From contig JAGOBT010000195.1 of assembly GCA_017999135.1 (NCBI GenBank), forward strand, positions 1-6,368: a DNA stretch of 6,368 nucleotides. The letters run 5' to 3'. Source of the stretch: Burkholderiaceae bacterium (GTDB taxonomy: Bacteria > Pseudomonadota > Gammaproteobacteria > Burkholderiales > Burkholderiaceae_C). The notes beneath the pieces were generated by a model that saw only the letters and a list, made by a program, of their open reading frames with translations, was not told the DNA's origin and made no database searches. A program made the translations under genes and the position numbers. Shown here piece by piece: positions 1-6,368 of this stretch; the first letter of the stretch is position 1, and each line of letters begins with the position of its first letter.

Positions 1-335
1 AACTGCAGCACCAGTTCCACAAGATCATGAGCCGCGAGATCGTGCGTGACCACGGCGTGATGCTGCTGCTGGGCAGCATGCGGGCCGAAGAACGGCTGGC
101 CGCCTTTCTGCTGAACCTGACCCAGCGGCTGCAGGCGCGCGGCTTTTCGGCCAGCGCGCTGATCCTGCGCATGACGCGCGAAGAGATCGGCAGCTACCTG
201 GGCCTGAAGCTCGAGACAGTGAGCCGCACCTTCAGCAAGTTCCAGGACGACGGCATCCTGGACGTGAAGCAGCGGCAGATCCGCATCCTCGACCAGGACA
301 AACTGCAGCGCCTGGTCAACGGCACCAACTGCTGA
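1..335 (+). CDS. fnr: FNR/ANR-family oxygen-responsive transcription regulator, C-terminal part (5' end cut by window)
   Basis: Reading starts at base 3 and about 110 residues are visible before the TGA at 333-335. This is the C-terminal half of a CRP/FNR-family regulator, which senses oxygen through an N-terminal [4Fe-4S] cluster (outside the window) and activates microaerobic genes as a dimer. Seen directly: the end of the dimerisation helix (motif MSREIVRD, whose Asp corresponds to E. coli FNR D154), the AEERLAAFLLNL stretch, then a winged helix-turn-helix (MTREEIGSYLGL). The recognition helix ETVSRTF carries Glu, Ser and Arg at visible residues 71, 74 and 75. These match the E-SR set by which FNR reads TTGAT half-sites, rather than the RE--R set of CRP. 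The gene converges on the cbb3 oxidase block. The cluster-binding cysteines cannot be checked here, so an FNR-like paralogue lacking the cluster is not formally excluded. Confidence 0.93.
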   Translation, partial: LQHQFHKIMSREIVRDHGVMLLLGSMRAEERLAAFLLNLTQRLQARGFSASALILRMTREEIGSYLGLKLETVSRTFSKFQDDGILDVKQRQIRILDQDKLQRLVNGTNC

Positions 336-341
336 GCGACC

Positions 342-363
342 CCAGCGCCCTGGCCGGCGCTGG
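342..363. terminator. GC-rich stem-loop between convergent genes, possible bidirectional terminator
   Basis: An 8-bp perfect stem (CCAGCGCC at 342-349 paired with GGCGCTGG at 356-363) with a 6-nt loop lies 6 nt after the fnr stop codon and 14 nt beyond the stop codon of the convergent minus-strand operon. The position suits a shared terminator. Neither side is followed by a T-tract, so it is not a textbook intrinsic terminator. It may only stabilise 3' ends or assist Rho-dependent ending, and stems of this kind also arise by chance in GC-rich DNA. Confidence 0.45.
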
Positions 364-377
364 CGCGCCGGTGGGCG

Positions 378-662
378 TCAATGCCGGAACGCGCCGGACG
401 CACCCTCGCGGTTGATGTGCGCGGGGTCGCCCTCCAGCAGGCGGGTCAGCAGGCCGGCCGTGGCGATCACGCCCCAGAACACGAAGAACGCCAGCGTGTA
501 CACCGCGTTCGACGACAGGTGCAGCAACTCGCCGCCCATCCAGCGCAGGCCGGCGGGGTCGACCAGCGCAAAGACCAGCATCTCCAGCACGCCAGCCATC
601 AGGAATGACGGCCACAGAATGGCCATCAGGTGCATGCGCAACGTGGCAGAGGGGCGGGCCAT
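378..662 (-). CDS. Small two-helix membrane protein of unknown function at the end of the cbb3 operon
   Basis: The predicted protein has 94 residues from the ATG at 662-660 (starting MARPSATLRMHL). I do not recognise a named family. Two hydrophobic segments are clear, about residues 12-34 (from AILWPSFLMAGVLEMLVFAL) and 53-75 (from AVYTLAFFVFWGVIATAG), joined by a short loop with GGELLHLS. The tail is short and hydrophilic. It is the last gene of the block and reads on directly from the ccoH-like gene. The start is uncertain: no Shine-Dalgarno precedes the ATG, and an in-frame TTG at 695-693 overlaps the upstream TGA as TTGA, which would suit translational coupling and add 11 residues. The codon use, the membrane pattern and the clean convergent end with fnr support a real gene. 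A role in oxidase assembly or stability is inferred from position only. Confidence 0.72.
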   Translation of the reverse strand: MARPSATLRMHLMAILWPSFLMAGVLEMLVFALVDPAGLRWMGGELLHLSSNAVYTLAFFVFWGVIATAGLLTRLLEGDPAHINREGASGAFRH

Positions 663-691
663 GGTGGTGTGGGTGGTTTGACCGGGACAGC

Positions 692-958
692 TCAACGCGG
701 AGCGGGCGTGGCCGCGTGGTTGCGGCCCTGCATCGCTGGCGTCTGCGGCCCCAGCTGCCGCACCACCTGTTGCGGCGTGGGTGCGTCGGTGAGCACCGGG
801 TCAGCGCCGTGGTAGGCAATCACGGCGGTGCCGATGGCAGCCACCACGACGACCGCCGGCCCCCCCAGCACCAGCCAGACCATGCCCACCCGCCACCAGG
901 CAGGTGCTGCGGCGGATTCAGAGGGCGGGAGGGACTTGCGCGACAACAGGGTGGTCAT
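692..958 (-). CDS. ccoH: Short CcoH/FixH-like membrane protein, putative cbb3 oxidase assembly factor
   Basis: This predicted 88-residue protein has a short polar N-terminus, one strong membrane helix at about residues 24-49 (VWLVLGGPAVVVVAAIGTAV within it), then a roughly 40-residue Pro/Ala/Gln-rich tail. The WW-R---VWLV--GPA-VVVA helix followed by an ADPV turn, plus its place directly after ccoG, is what I expect of the FixH/CcoH protein that associates with cbb3 oxidase and aids its assembly. Classical FixH/CcoH proteins are about 150 residues with a folded periplasmic domain. Here that domain is missing or reduced to the tail, and no disrupted remainder was seen downstream. The ATG at 958-956 has a good GGAG eight bases upstream and begins 23 nt after the ccoG stop. 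Assignment rests partly on context; an unrelated small single-helix protein remains possible. Confidence 0.62.
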   Translation of the reverse strand: MTTLLSRKSLPPSESAAAPAWWRVGMVWLVLGGPAVVVVAAIGTAVIAYHGADPVLTDAPTPQQVVRQLGPQTPAMQGRNHAATPAPR

Positions 959-981
959 GGAACGGTCTCCGGACGGTGCGC

Positions 982-2484
<1,503 letters not shown>

Positions 2485-2535
2485 CTCGGACGCTGGGCTG
2501 TGGTCACTGGTGCGCGCCGATGCAGAGCAGACCGG

Positions 2536-3453
2536 TCACTTGGCCGCGGCCACGGCCGTGCTCTGCGACAGGTTCCACACATAGGCCGCCAGCACATGGA
2601 TCTGCTCGGGCGACAAGCGCTTCTCGAAGGCTGGCATCACGTTCTGCTTGCCGTTGTTGACGATGTGCGCAATCGCCTCCTCGCCCCAGCCATGCAGCCA
2701 GACCTTGTCGGTGAGGTTGGGGGCGCCCAGGGCCTGGTTGCCCTTGCCGTCGGCACCATGGCAGGCGGCACACACGGCGTACTTGGCCTTGCCCAGCTGG
2801 GCGGCCACACTGTTGTGCGGGCTGCCCGACAGGCTGAGCACATAGTTGGCGACGTTCTTCACGTCTTCGGCGCCGCCCAGGGCCGCACCCATGGCCGGCA
2901 TCATGCCGACCCGGCCGGCCACCACGGTCTTCTTGATGTACTCGTGCCCGGTGCCGCCCAGCCAGTCACCGTCGGTGAGGTTGGGGAAGCCTTTGCTGCC
3001 ACGCGCGTCCGACCCATGGCACTGGGCGCAGTTGTTGACGAACAGCCGCTCGCCGATGCCCATGGCCTGCGGGTCCTTGGCCAGGGCCTCGGCCGGCATG
3101 GCGGTGAACTTGGCGTACACCGGCGCCATGGTGGCATAGGCCTTCTGCTGCTCGGCTTCCCACTGGCCGGTGCTGCTCCACTTCAGCGCGCCGGGGTTGG
3201 TGCCCAGGCCCGGGTACAGCGCCAGGTAGATGGCGGCAAACACGATGGTGATGACGAACAGCCACATCCACCAGCGCGGCAGCGGGTTGTTCATCTCGCG
3301 CAGGTCTTCGTCCCACACGTGGCCGGTGGTGTTGTCGGCGGCCATCACCTTGCGCTTGCTGGCCACCACCAGGATGAACACGCAGAACGCCAGCGAGACC
3401 ACGGTGAGCCCGGCCACATACCAGGCCCAGCCGCTGTTGATGAAATCACTCAT
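2536..3453 (-). CDS. ccoP: CcoP, diheme cytochrome c subunit III of cbb3 oxidase
   Basis: This 305-residue membrane-anchored diheme c subunit takes electrons from soluble or membrane cytochromes c and passes them to CcoO. Two membrane helices lie at about 10-31 and 61-80, joined by the family signature GHVWDEDLREMNNPLPRWW (residues 44-62). The periplasmic part has two cytochrome c domains. Heme 1 is bound at C142-A-Q-C145-H146 and heme 2 at C228-A-A-C231-H232. Likely axial methionines are in VGMMPA (M184/M185) and NVMPAF (M273). Two helices place this in the longer CcoP type, as against forms with one helix. The ATG overlaps the ccoQ stop as ATGA, and AGGAG lies seven bases upstream inside ccoQ, so translation is coupled to CcoQ. 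All key residues appear intact. Confidence 0.98.
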   Translation of the reverse strand: MSDFINSGWAWYVAGLTVVSLAFCVFILVVASKRKVMAADNTTGHVWDEDLREMNNPLPRWWMWLFVITIVFAAIYLALYPGLGTNPGALKWSSTGQWEAEQQKAYATMAPVYAKFTAMPAEALAKDPQAMGIGERLFVNNCAQCHGSDARGSKGFPNLTDGDWLGGTGHEYIKKTVVAGRVGMMPAMGAALGGAEDVKNVANYVLSLSGSPHNSVAAQLGKAKYAVCAACHGADGKGNQALGAPNLTDKVWLHGWGEEAIAHIVNNGKQNVMPAFEKRLSPEQIHVLAAYVWNLSQSTAVAAAK

Positions 3454-3623
3454 TGCTTCTCTCCTGCTGGGCCGCCAGCCGCGGGCTGGTCGTCCAGGAA
3501 CGGAACTTGGGCGGCCTCTTCAAAGTCGGCACGGCGGCGGCGTGAAACCGCGAAGCCGACAATGCCGATGAAGGCCACGAACATGAAGACCGTGCTCAGC
3601 GCACGCAGGTCATTGACGTCCAT
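3450..3623 (-). CDS. ccoQ: CcoQ, small single-helix subunit IV of cbb3 oxidase
   Basis: This is a 57-residue protein, short enough to be easily missed. It begins MDVNDLRALSTVF, has one membrane helix at about residues 8-27, then a basic RRRR stop-transfer run (28-31) and an acidic/Pro-Ala-Gly-rich cytosolic tail ending AGEKQ. CcoQ helps stabilise the CcoNOP complex. It lies between ccoO and ccoP as expected: it starts 15 nt after the ccoO stop with a purine-rich GGAAGGGG Shine-Dalgarno six bases upstream of the ATG, and its TGA overlaps the ccoP ATG by four bases. Identification rests on size, helix topology and invariable position; sequence conservation in this family is low. Confidence 0.92.
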   Translation of the reverse strand: MDVNDLRALSTVFMFVAFIGIVGFAVSRRRRADFEEAAQVPFLDDQPAAGGPAGEKQ

Positions 3624-3638
3624 CGCTGACCCCTTCCG

Positions 3639-4256
3639 TCACTTGCGGGCCGTGCCCATCACCTGCAGGTAGGCGATGACAGCGTCCATCTCGGTCTTGC
3701 CGGTGACATCCTCGGCCGCCTTGGCGATCTCGGCGTCGGTGTAGGGCACGCCCACCATGCGCAGGCCGCGCATCTTGGGGGCCAGGTCGGCCGGGTTCAG
3801 GGCCGTGCCCACCAGCCAGGGGTAGGCCGGCATGTTGCTCTCGGGCACCAGATCACGCGGGTTGATCAGGTGGATGCGGTGCCATTCGTCGCTGTACTTG
3901 CCGCCCACGCGGTGCAGGTCGGGGCCGGTGCGCTTGCTGCCCCACTGGAACGGGTGGTCATAGACGAATTCACCCGCCACCGAGTAGCTGCCGTAGCGCA
4001 GCGTTTCGGCGCGGAACGGGCGGATCATCTGCGAGTGGCAGTTGTAGCAGCCCTCGCGGATGTAGACGTCGCGCCCGGCCAGCTGCAGCGGGGTGTAGGG
4101 CTTCAGGCCTTCGACCGGCTGCGTGGTGCTCTTCTGGAAGAACAGCGGCACGATCTCGACCAGGCCGCCGAACAGCAGCGCCAGCAGGATCAGCACGATC
4201 ATCAGGAAGTTGTTGGTCTCGATCTTCTCGTGACCGACAGGGGCATGGGTTGCCAT
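3639..4256 (-). CDS. ccoO: CcoO, monoheme cytochrome c subunit II of cbb3 oxidase
   Basis: This 205-residue subunit, anchored by an N-terminal helix (about residues 16-39), passes electrons from CcoP to the heme b of CcoN. The heme c site is C70-Y-N-C73-H74 in the family signature [14 protein letters not shown]. The likely sixth ligand is M142 in SNMPAYPWL. Also typical are [20 protein letters not shown] (95-114) and the tail DAVIAYLQ. Length matches the family. The ATG is preceded by AAGGAG at nine bases and lies 21 nt after the ccoN stop, with no terminator or promoter between, so ccoN and ccoO share a message. The N-terminal [19 protein letters not shown] is the usual start of CcoO, which supports the chosen ATG. 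Confidence 0.98.
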   Translation of the reverse strand: MATHAPVGHEKIETNNFLMIVLILLALLFGGLVEIVPLFFQKSTTQPVEGLKPYTPLQLAGRDVYIREGCYNCHSQMIRPFRAETLRYGSYSVAGEFVYDHPFQWGSKRTGPDLHRVGGKYSDEWHRIHLINPRDLVPESNMPAYPWLVGTALNPADLAPKMRGLRMVGVPYTDAEIAKAAEDVTGKTEMDAVIAYLQVMGTARK

Positions 4257-4277
4257 GTTGTGGGACTCCTTGGGGAC

Positions 4278-5729
4278 TCAGGCGTGCGCGGCCACCAGGG
4301 GCACACGCTGCTCGACGGCCTTGCCGCCCTTGACGGTCATGAACACGTTCCAGCCCATGATCAGCATGCCGCTCAGGTAGAGCAGGCCGCCGCCCAGACG
4401 GATCACGTAGAACGGGAAGGTCGCCTTGACGCTCTCGACGAAGCTGTAGACCAGCGTGCCGTCGGGGTTGACCGCGCGCCACATCAGGCCCTGCATCACC
4501 CCGGCGATCCACATCGCGGCGATGTACAGCACGATGCCGATGGTGGCGATCCAGAAGTGCAGCTCGATGGCCTTGACGCTGTGCATCTTCTCGCGGCCGA
4601 ACATGCGCGGAATCAGGTAGTACAGCGAGCCGATGGAGATCATGCCCACCCAGCCCAGGGCGCCCGAGTGCACGTGGCCCACGGTCCAGTCGGTGTAGTG
4701 GCTGAGCGCGTTGACGGTCTTGATCGACATCATCGGGCCCTCGAAGGTGGACATGCCGTAGAACGACAGGCTCACGATCAGGAACTTCAGGATGGGGTCG
4801 TCACGCAGCTTGTGCCAGGCACCGCTGAGCGTCATGATGCCGTTGATCATGCCGCCCCAGCTGGGGGCCAGCAGCACCAGGCTGAAGATCATGCCCACGC
4901 TCTGCGCCCAGTCGGGCAGCGCGGTGTAGTGCAGGTGGTGCGGGCCCGCCCACATGTAGGTGAAGATCAGCGCCCAGAAGTGCACGATCGACAGGCGGTA
5001 GCTGTACACCGGGCGGCCGGCCTGCTTGGGGATGTAGTAGTACATCATCCCCAGGAAGCCCGCCGTCAGGAAGAAGCCCACCGCGTTGTGGCCGTACCAC
5101 CACTGCACCATGGCATCTTGCACGCCGGCGTAGGCGCTGTAGCTCTTGGTCAGGCTCACCGGAATGGCCGCACTGTTGACGATGTGCAGCAGCGCCACCG
5201 CCAGGATGAAGGCACCGAAGAACCAGTTGGCCACGTAGATGTGCCGGATCTTGCGGGTGCCCACCGTGCCGAAGAACACGATGGCATAGGCCACCCACAC
5301 CACGGCGATCAGCAGGTCGATGGGCCACTCGAGCTCGGCGTATTCCTTGCCCTGGGTCATGCCCAGCGGCAGGGTGATCACGGCCGCCACGATCACCAGG
5401 TTCCAGCCGATGAACGTGAACATGGCCAGTCCGGGCAGGAACAGCCGCGTCTGGCAGGTGCGTTGCACCACGTGGTAACTGGTGGCAAACAGCGCGCAGC
5501 CGCCAAACGCGAAGATCACCGCGTTGGTGTGCAGCGGGCGCAGCCGGCCGTAGGTGAGCCAGGAGATGCCGAGGTTCAACTCGGGCCAGGTCAGCTGCGC
5601 GGCGATGATCACGCCCACCAGCATGCCGACGATGCCGTAGACCACCGCCATCAGCGCAAAACCGCGAACCACGGTGTCGCTGTAGACCGGTGCGGCGCTG
5701 GTTGGACTGGTTATGGAACTGCTTGCCAT
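4278..5729 (-). CDS. ccoN: CcoN, catalytic heme-copper subunit I of cbb3 cytochrome c oxidase
   Basis: This 483-residue, 12-helix subunit reduces oxygen to water at a heme b3-CuB centre and pumps protons. All expected ligands are seen: low-spin heme b, H67 ([10 protein letters not shown]) and H354; heme b3, H352 (VGHVHSG); CuB, H214 ([11 protein letters not shown]), H264 and H265 (AGPHHLHY). Y258 (IFTYMW) lies 44 residues after H214, as in the His-Tyr cross-link known from the Pseudomonas stutzeri enzyme. E330 (STFEGP) matches the conserved Glu near heme b3. Spacing between ligands agrees with that structure throughout at a constant offset. I chose the ATG at 5729-5727 because GGAAGGAGG lies seven bases upstream. 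A longer form from a TTG at 5765 would overlap the ccoS stop, start near the predicted transcription start, and lack a Shine-Dalgarno. It leads the structural operon, probably under direct FNR control. Confidence 0.98.
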   Translation of the reverse strand: MASSSITSPTSAAPVYSDTVVRGFALMAVVYGIVGMLVGVIIAAQLTWPELNLGISWLTYGRLRPLHTNAVIFAFGGCALFATSYHVVQRTCQTRLFLPGLAMFTFIGWNLVIVAAVITLPLGMTQGKEYAELEWPIDLLIAVVWVAYAIVFFGTVGTRKIRHIYVANWFFGAFILAVALLHIVNSAAIPVSLTKSYSAYAGVQDAMVQWWYGHNAVGFFLTAGFLGMMYYYIPKQAGRPVYSYRLSIVHFWALIFTYMWAGPHHLHYTALPDWAQSVGMIFSLVLLAPSWGGMINGIMTLSGAWHKLRDDPILKFLIVSLSFYGMSTFEGPMMSIKTVNALSHYTDWTVGHVHSGALGWVGMISIGSLYYLIPRMFGREKMHSVKAIELHFWIATIGIVLYIAAMWIAGVMQGLMWRAVNPDGTLVYSFVESVKATFPFYVIRLGGGLLYLSGMLIMGWNVFMTVKGGKAVEQRVPLVAAHA

Positions 5730-5736
5730 TGAGAGG

Positions 5737-5745
5737 CCTCCTTCC
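5737..5745 (-). promoter_or_regulatory. Strong Shine-Dalgarno of ccoN
   Basis: GGAAGGAGG on the minus strand lies seven bases before the ATG at 5729. It is close to a full anti-16S match and is the best ribosome site in the window. It decides the ccoN start against the upstream in-frame TTG at 5765. Confidence 0.88.
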
Positions 5746-5761
5746 GGGATTTCAGATCGAT

Positions 5762-5968
5762 TCAAACTGCAGATGTGCGGGATTGTTCGGGGGCGCCCTG
5801 GGCCGCTGATTGATCGCCGTCAACTGCGGGCGCATCGCCTTCCAGAATTCGGGAACCTTCGCGCTCGACGTCGTCGAACTGCCCTCTGTGCAGGGCCCAG
5901 CCGAAGATGCCCACGATCAGCAGCACCAGCACGGCCGACAACGGAATCAGCAGGTAGAGGATGTCCAC
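5762..5968 (-). CDS. ccoS: CcoS, small cbb3 oxidase maturation protein
   Basis: This 68-residue protein begins [20 protein letters not shown]. It has one N-terminal membrane helix (about 4-25) and the family signature W-x3[11 protein letters not shown] (residues 24-38), then a hydrophilic Ala/Gln/Ser tail. CcoS is needed to insert the heme b, heme b3 and CuB cofactors into CcoN. The start is GTG at 5968-5966, one base after the ccoI stop codon. No clear Shine-Dalgarno precedes it, so translational coupling to ccoI is likely. The tail beyond residue 45 is longer than in minimal CcoS proteins and carries the FNR box of the ccoN promoter. The stop is 32 nt before the ccoN ATG. Confidence 0.95.
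   Translation of the reverse strand: MDILYLLIPLSAVLVLLIVGIFGWALHRGQFDDVEREGSRILEGDAPAVDGDQSAAQGAPEQSRTSAV
5782..5787 (-). promoter_or_regulatory. Candidate -10 element of the ccoN promoter
   Basis: AACAAT on the minus strand matches TATAAT at 4 of 6 positions. Counted from the centre of the FNR box (between 5817 and 5816) taken as -41.5, it falls exactly at -12 to -7, placing the transcription start near 5775 and giving a 5' leader of about 46 nt before the ccoN ATG. No -35 element is needed at class II FNR promoters, and none is seen. The fit of spacing is the main support. Confidence 0.6.
5810..5823 (-). promoter_or_regulatory. FNR/ANR box upstream of ccoN, inside ccoS
   Basis: The minus strand reads TTGAC-GGCG-ATCAA, a 9-of-10 match to the FNR consensus TTGAT-N4-ATCAA; the single mismatch is the last base of the distal half-site. 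Its centre is about 88 bp before the ccoN ATG. It lies within codons 49-53 of ccoS, in the poorly conserved hydrophilic tail. cbb3 oxidase operons are well-known FNR/ANR/FixK targets, and an fnr gene sits at the other end of this cluster. Confidence 0.82.
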
Positions 5969-5969
5969 G

Positions 5970-6368
5970 TCAGTGGGATGTCAGATGGGCGTCAGCCCAG
6001 GGCTGCAGCGGGCGCGCCAGGCGCATGGAATTGCCGATCACCAGCAGCGAACTGGTGGCCATGCCCAGGCCGGCGGCCCAGGGCGGCAGCCAGCCCACCA
6101 GGGCCAGCGGGATGCAGACCGCGTTGTAGGCCGCAGCCCACAGCATGTTCTGGCGCACCACGGCCATGGCGCGGCGTGCCAGGCCATGGGCCAGCACCAA
6201 GTCACCCAACCGGTTGGACGCCACCACCGCATCGGCCTGCGCGCGGGTGACCAGGGCACCCTGCCCCATGGCGAAGCTGGCGTCGGCGCGGGCCAGCACC
6301 GGTGCGTCGTTGATGCCGTCACCCACCATCGCCACTTTCAGGCCCTGGGCCTGGGCGGCGGCCACCTC
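5970..6368 (-). CDS. ccoI: CcoI/FixI-type P1B copper-transporting ATPase, C-terminal 132 residues (5' end cut by window)
   Basis: Only the C-terminal end of this heavy-metal P-type ATPase is in the window. It shows the hinge motif VAMVGDGINDAPVLA (GDGIND at visible residues 16-21), which closes the ATP/Mg site, then ADASFAMGQGA and two final membrane helices at about 72-92 and 95-112. The metal-site helices carry the P1B signatures N-x6-YN (NMLWAAAYN) and GMATSSLLVIGNSMRL. The position directly before ccoS and ccoN identifies it as the CcoI/FixI (CopA2-like) exporter that delivers copper for cbb3 assembly, not the general detoxification CopA. The N-terminal metal-binding domain and the CPC motif are outside the window. 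The stop TGA is followed after one base by the ccoS GTG. Confidence 0.94.
   Translation of the reverse strand, partial: EVAAAQAQGLKVAMVGDGINDAPVLARADASFAMGQGALVTRAQADAVVASNRLGDLVLAHGLARRAMAVVRQNMLWAAAYNAVCIPLALVGWLPPWAAGLGMATSSLLVIGNSMRLARPLQPWADAHLTSH

Noticed and set aside
678..695. TTGA...TCAA inverted repeat resembling an FNR box
   Set aside because: The spacer between TTGA and TCAA is 10 bases, whereas an FNR site needs 6. There is no -10 element placed to use it, and it lies mid-operon.
860..866. Run of seven C (G on the coding strand) in the ccoH-like gene, considered as a frameshift or phase-variation site that might explain the short protein
   Set aside because: The reading frame continues sensibly through the membrane helix and the ADPV turn after the run. 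No CcoH remnant was seen in another frame, and the tract is short.
2485..2535. Possible promoter or terminator in the 51-bp gap between ccoP and ccoG
   Set aside because: No FNR box, -35/-10 pair or hairpin with a T-tract was found; it looks like a plain intercistronic spacer.
3870..5732. Open frame of 620 codons on the plus strand antisense to ccoN and ccoO
   Set aside because: Its translation is rich in His, Arg, Ala, Gln and Asp with no domain or membrane pattern. It mirrors the codons of the two conserved genes opposite. Long antisense frames are expected in GC-rich DNA.

Overview
The window is a high-GC stretch carrying a nearly complete gene cluster for a cbb3-type (proton-pumping, high oxygen affinity) cytochrome c oxidase. 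The closest fit is a betaproteobacterium of the Burkholderiales, probably Comamonadaceae or a relative. This rests on the wording of the CcoN/CcoG/FNR proteins, the strong G/C preference at third codon positions, and the gene order; it was recognised from memory, not by a search.

Layout. Almost everything is on the minus strand, so it reads from the right edge to the left: the C-terminal end of ccoI (P1B copper ATPase, cut by the window edge), ccoS, the structural genes ccoN-ccoO-ccoQ-ccoP, then ccoG, a short ccoH/fixH-like gene, and a small two-helix membrane protein of unknown function. Gaps are 1, 32, 21, 15, -4, 51, 23 and about 29 nt, so this looks like one co-directional block. At the left edge, on the plus strand and converging on the block, is the 3' end of an fnr-type oxygen-sensing regulator gene. 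A GC-rich 8-bp stem-loop lies between the two convergent stop codons.

How the genes work together. CcoN is the catalytic subunit (heme b, heme b3, CuB). CcoO (one heme c) and CcoP (two hemes c) feed it electrons, and CcoQ is the small stabilising subunit. CcoI and CcoS supply copper and mature the CcoN centre, CcoG is a membrane Fe-S protein implicated in copper reduction for assembly, and CcoH helps assembly or stability. The maturation genes therefore flank the structural genes on both sides.

Regulation. The most informative non-coding signal is a 9-of-10 match to the FNR box inside the 3' end of ccoS. A 4-of-6 -10 element sits exactly where a class II FNR-activated promoter would place it, driving ccoN, whose ATG has a very strong Shine-Dalgarno. 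With the neighbouring fnr gene this suggests a compact oxygen-response unit.

Novelty. I found no previously undescribed system. The cluster is a canonical one. The points worth a second look are the FNR promoter embedded in ccoS, the very short CcoH, and the uncharacterised small membrane protein at the end of the operon. No RNA genes, mobile elements, CRISPR arrays or long repeats were seen, and there is no gene-free stretch over 60 bases.
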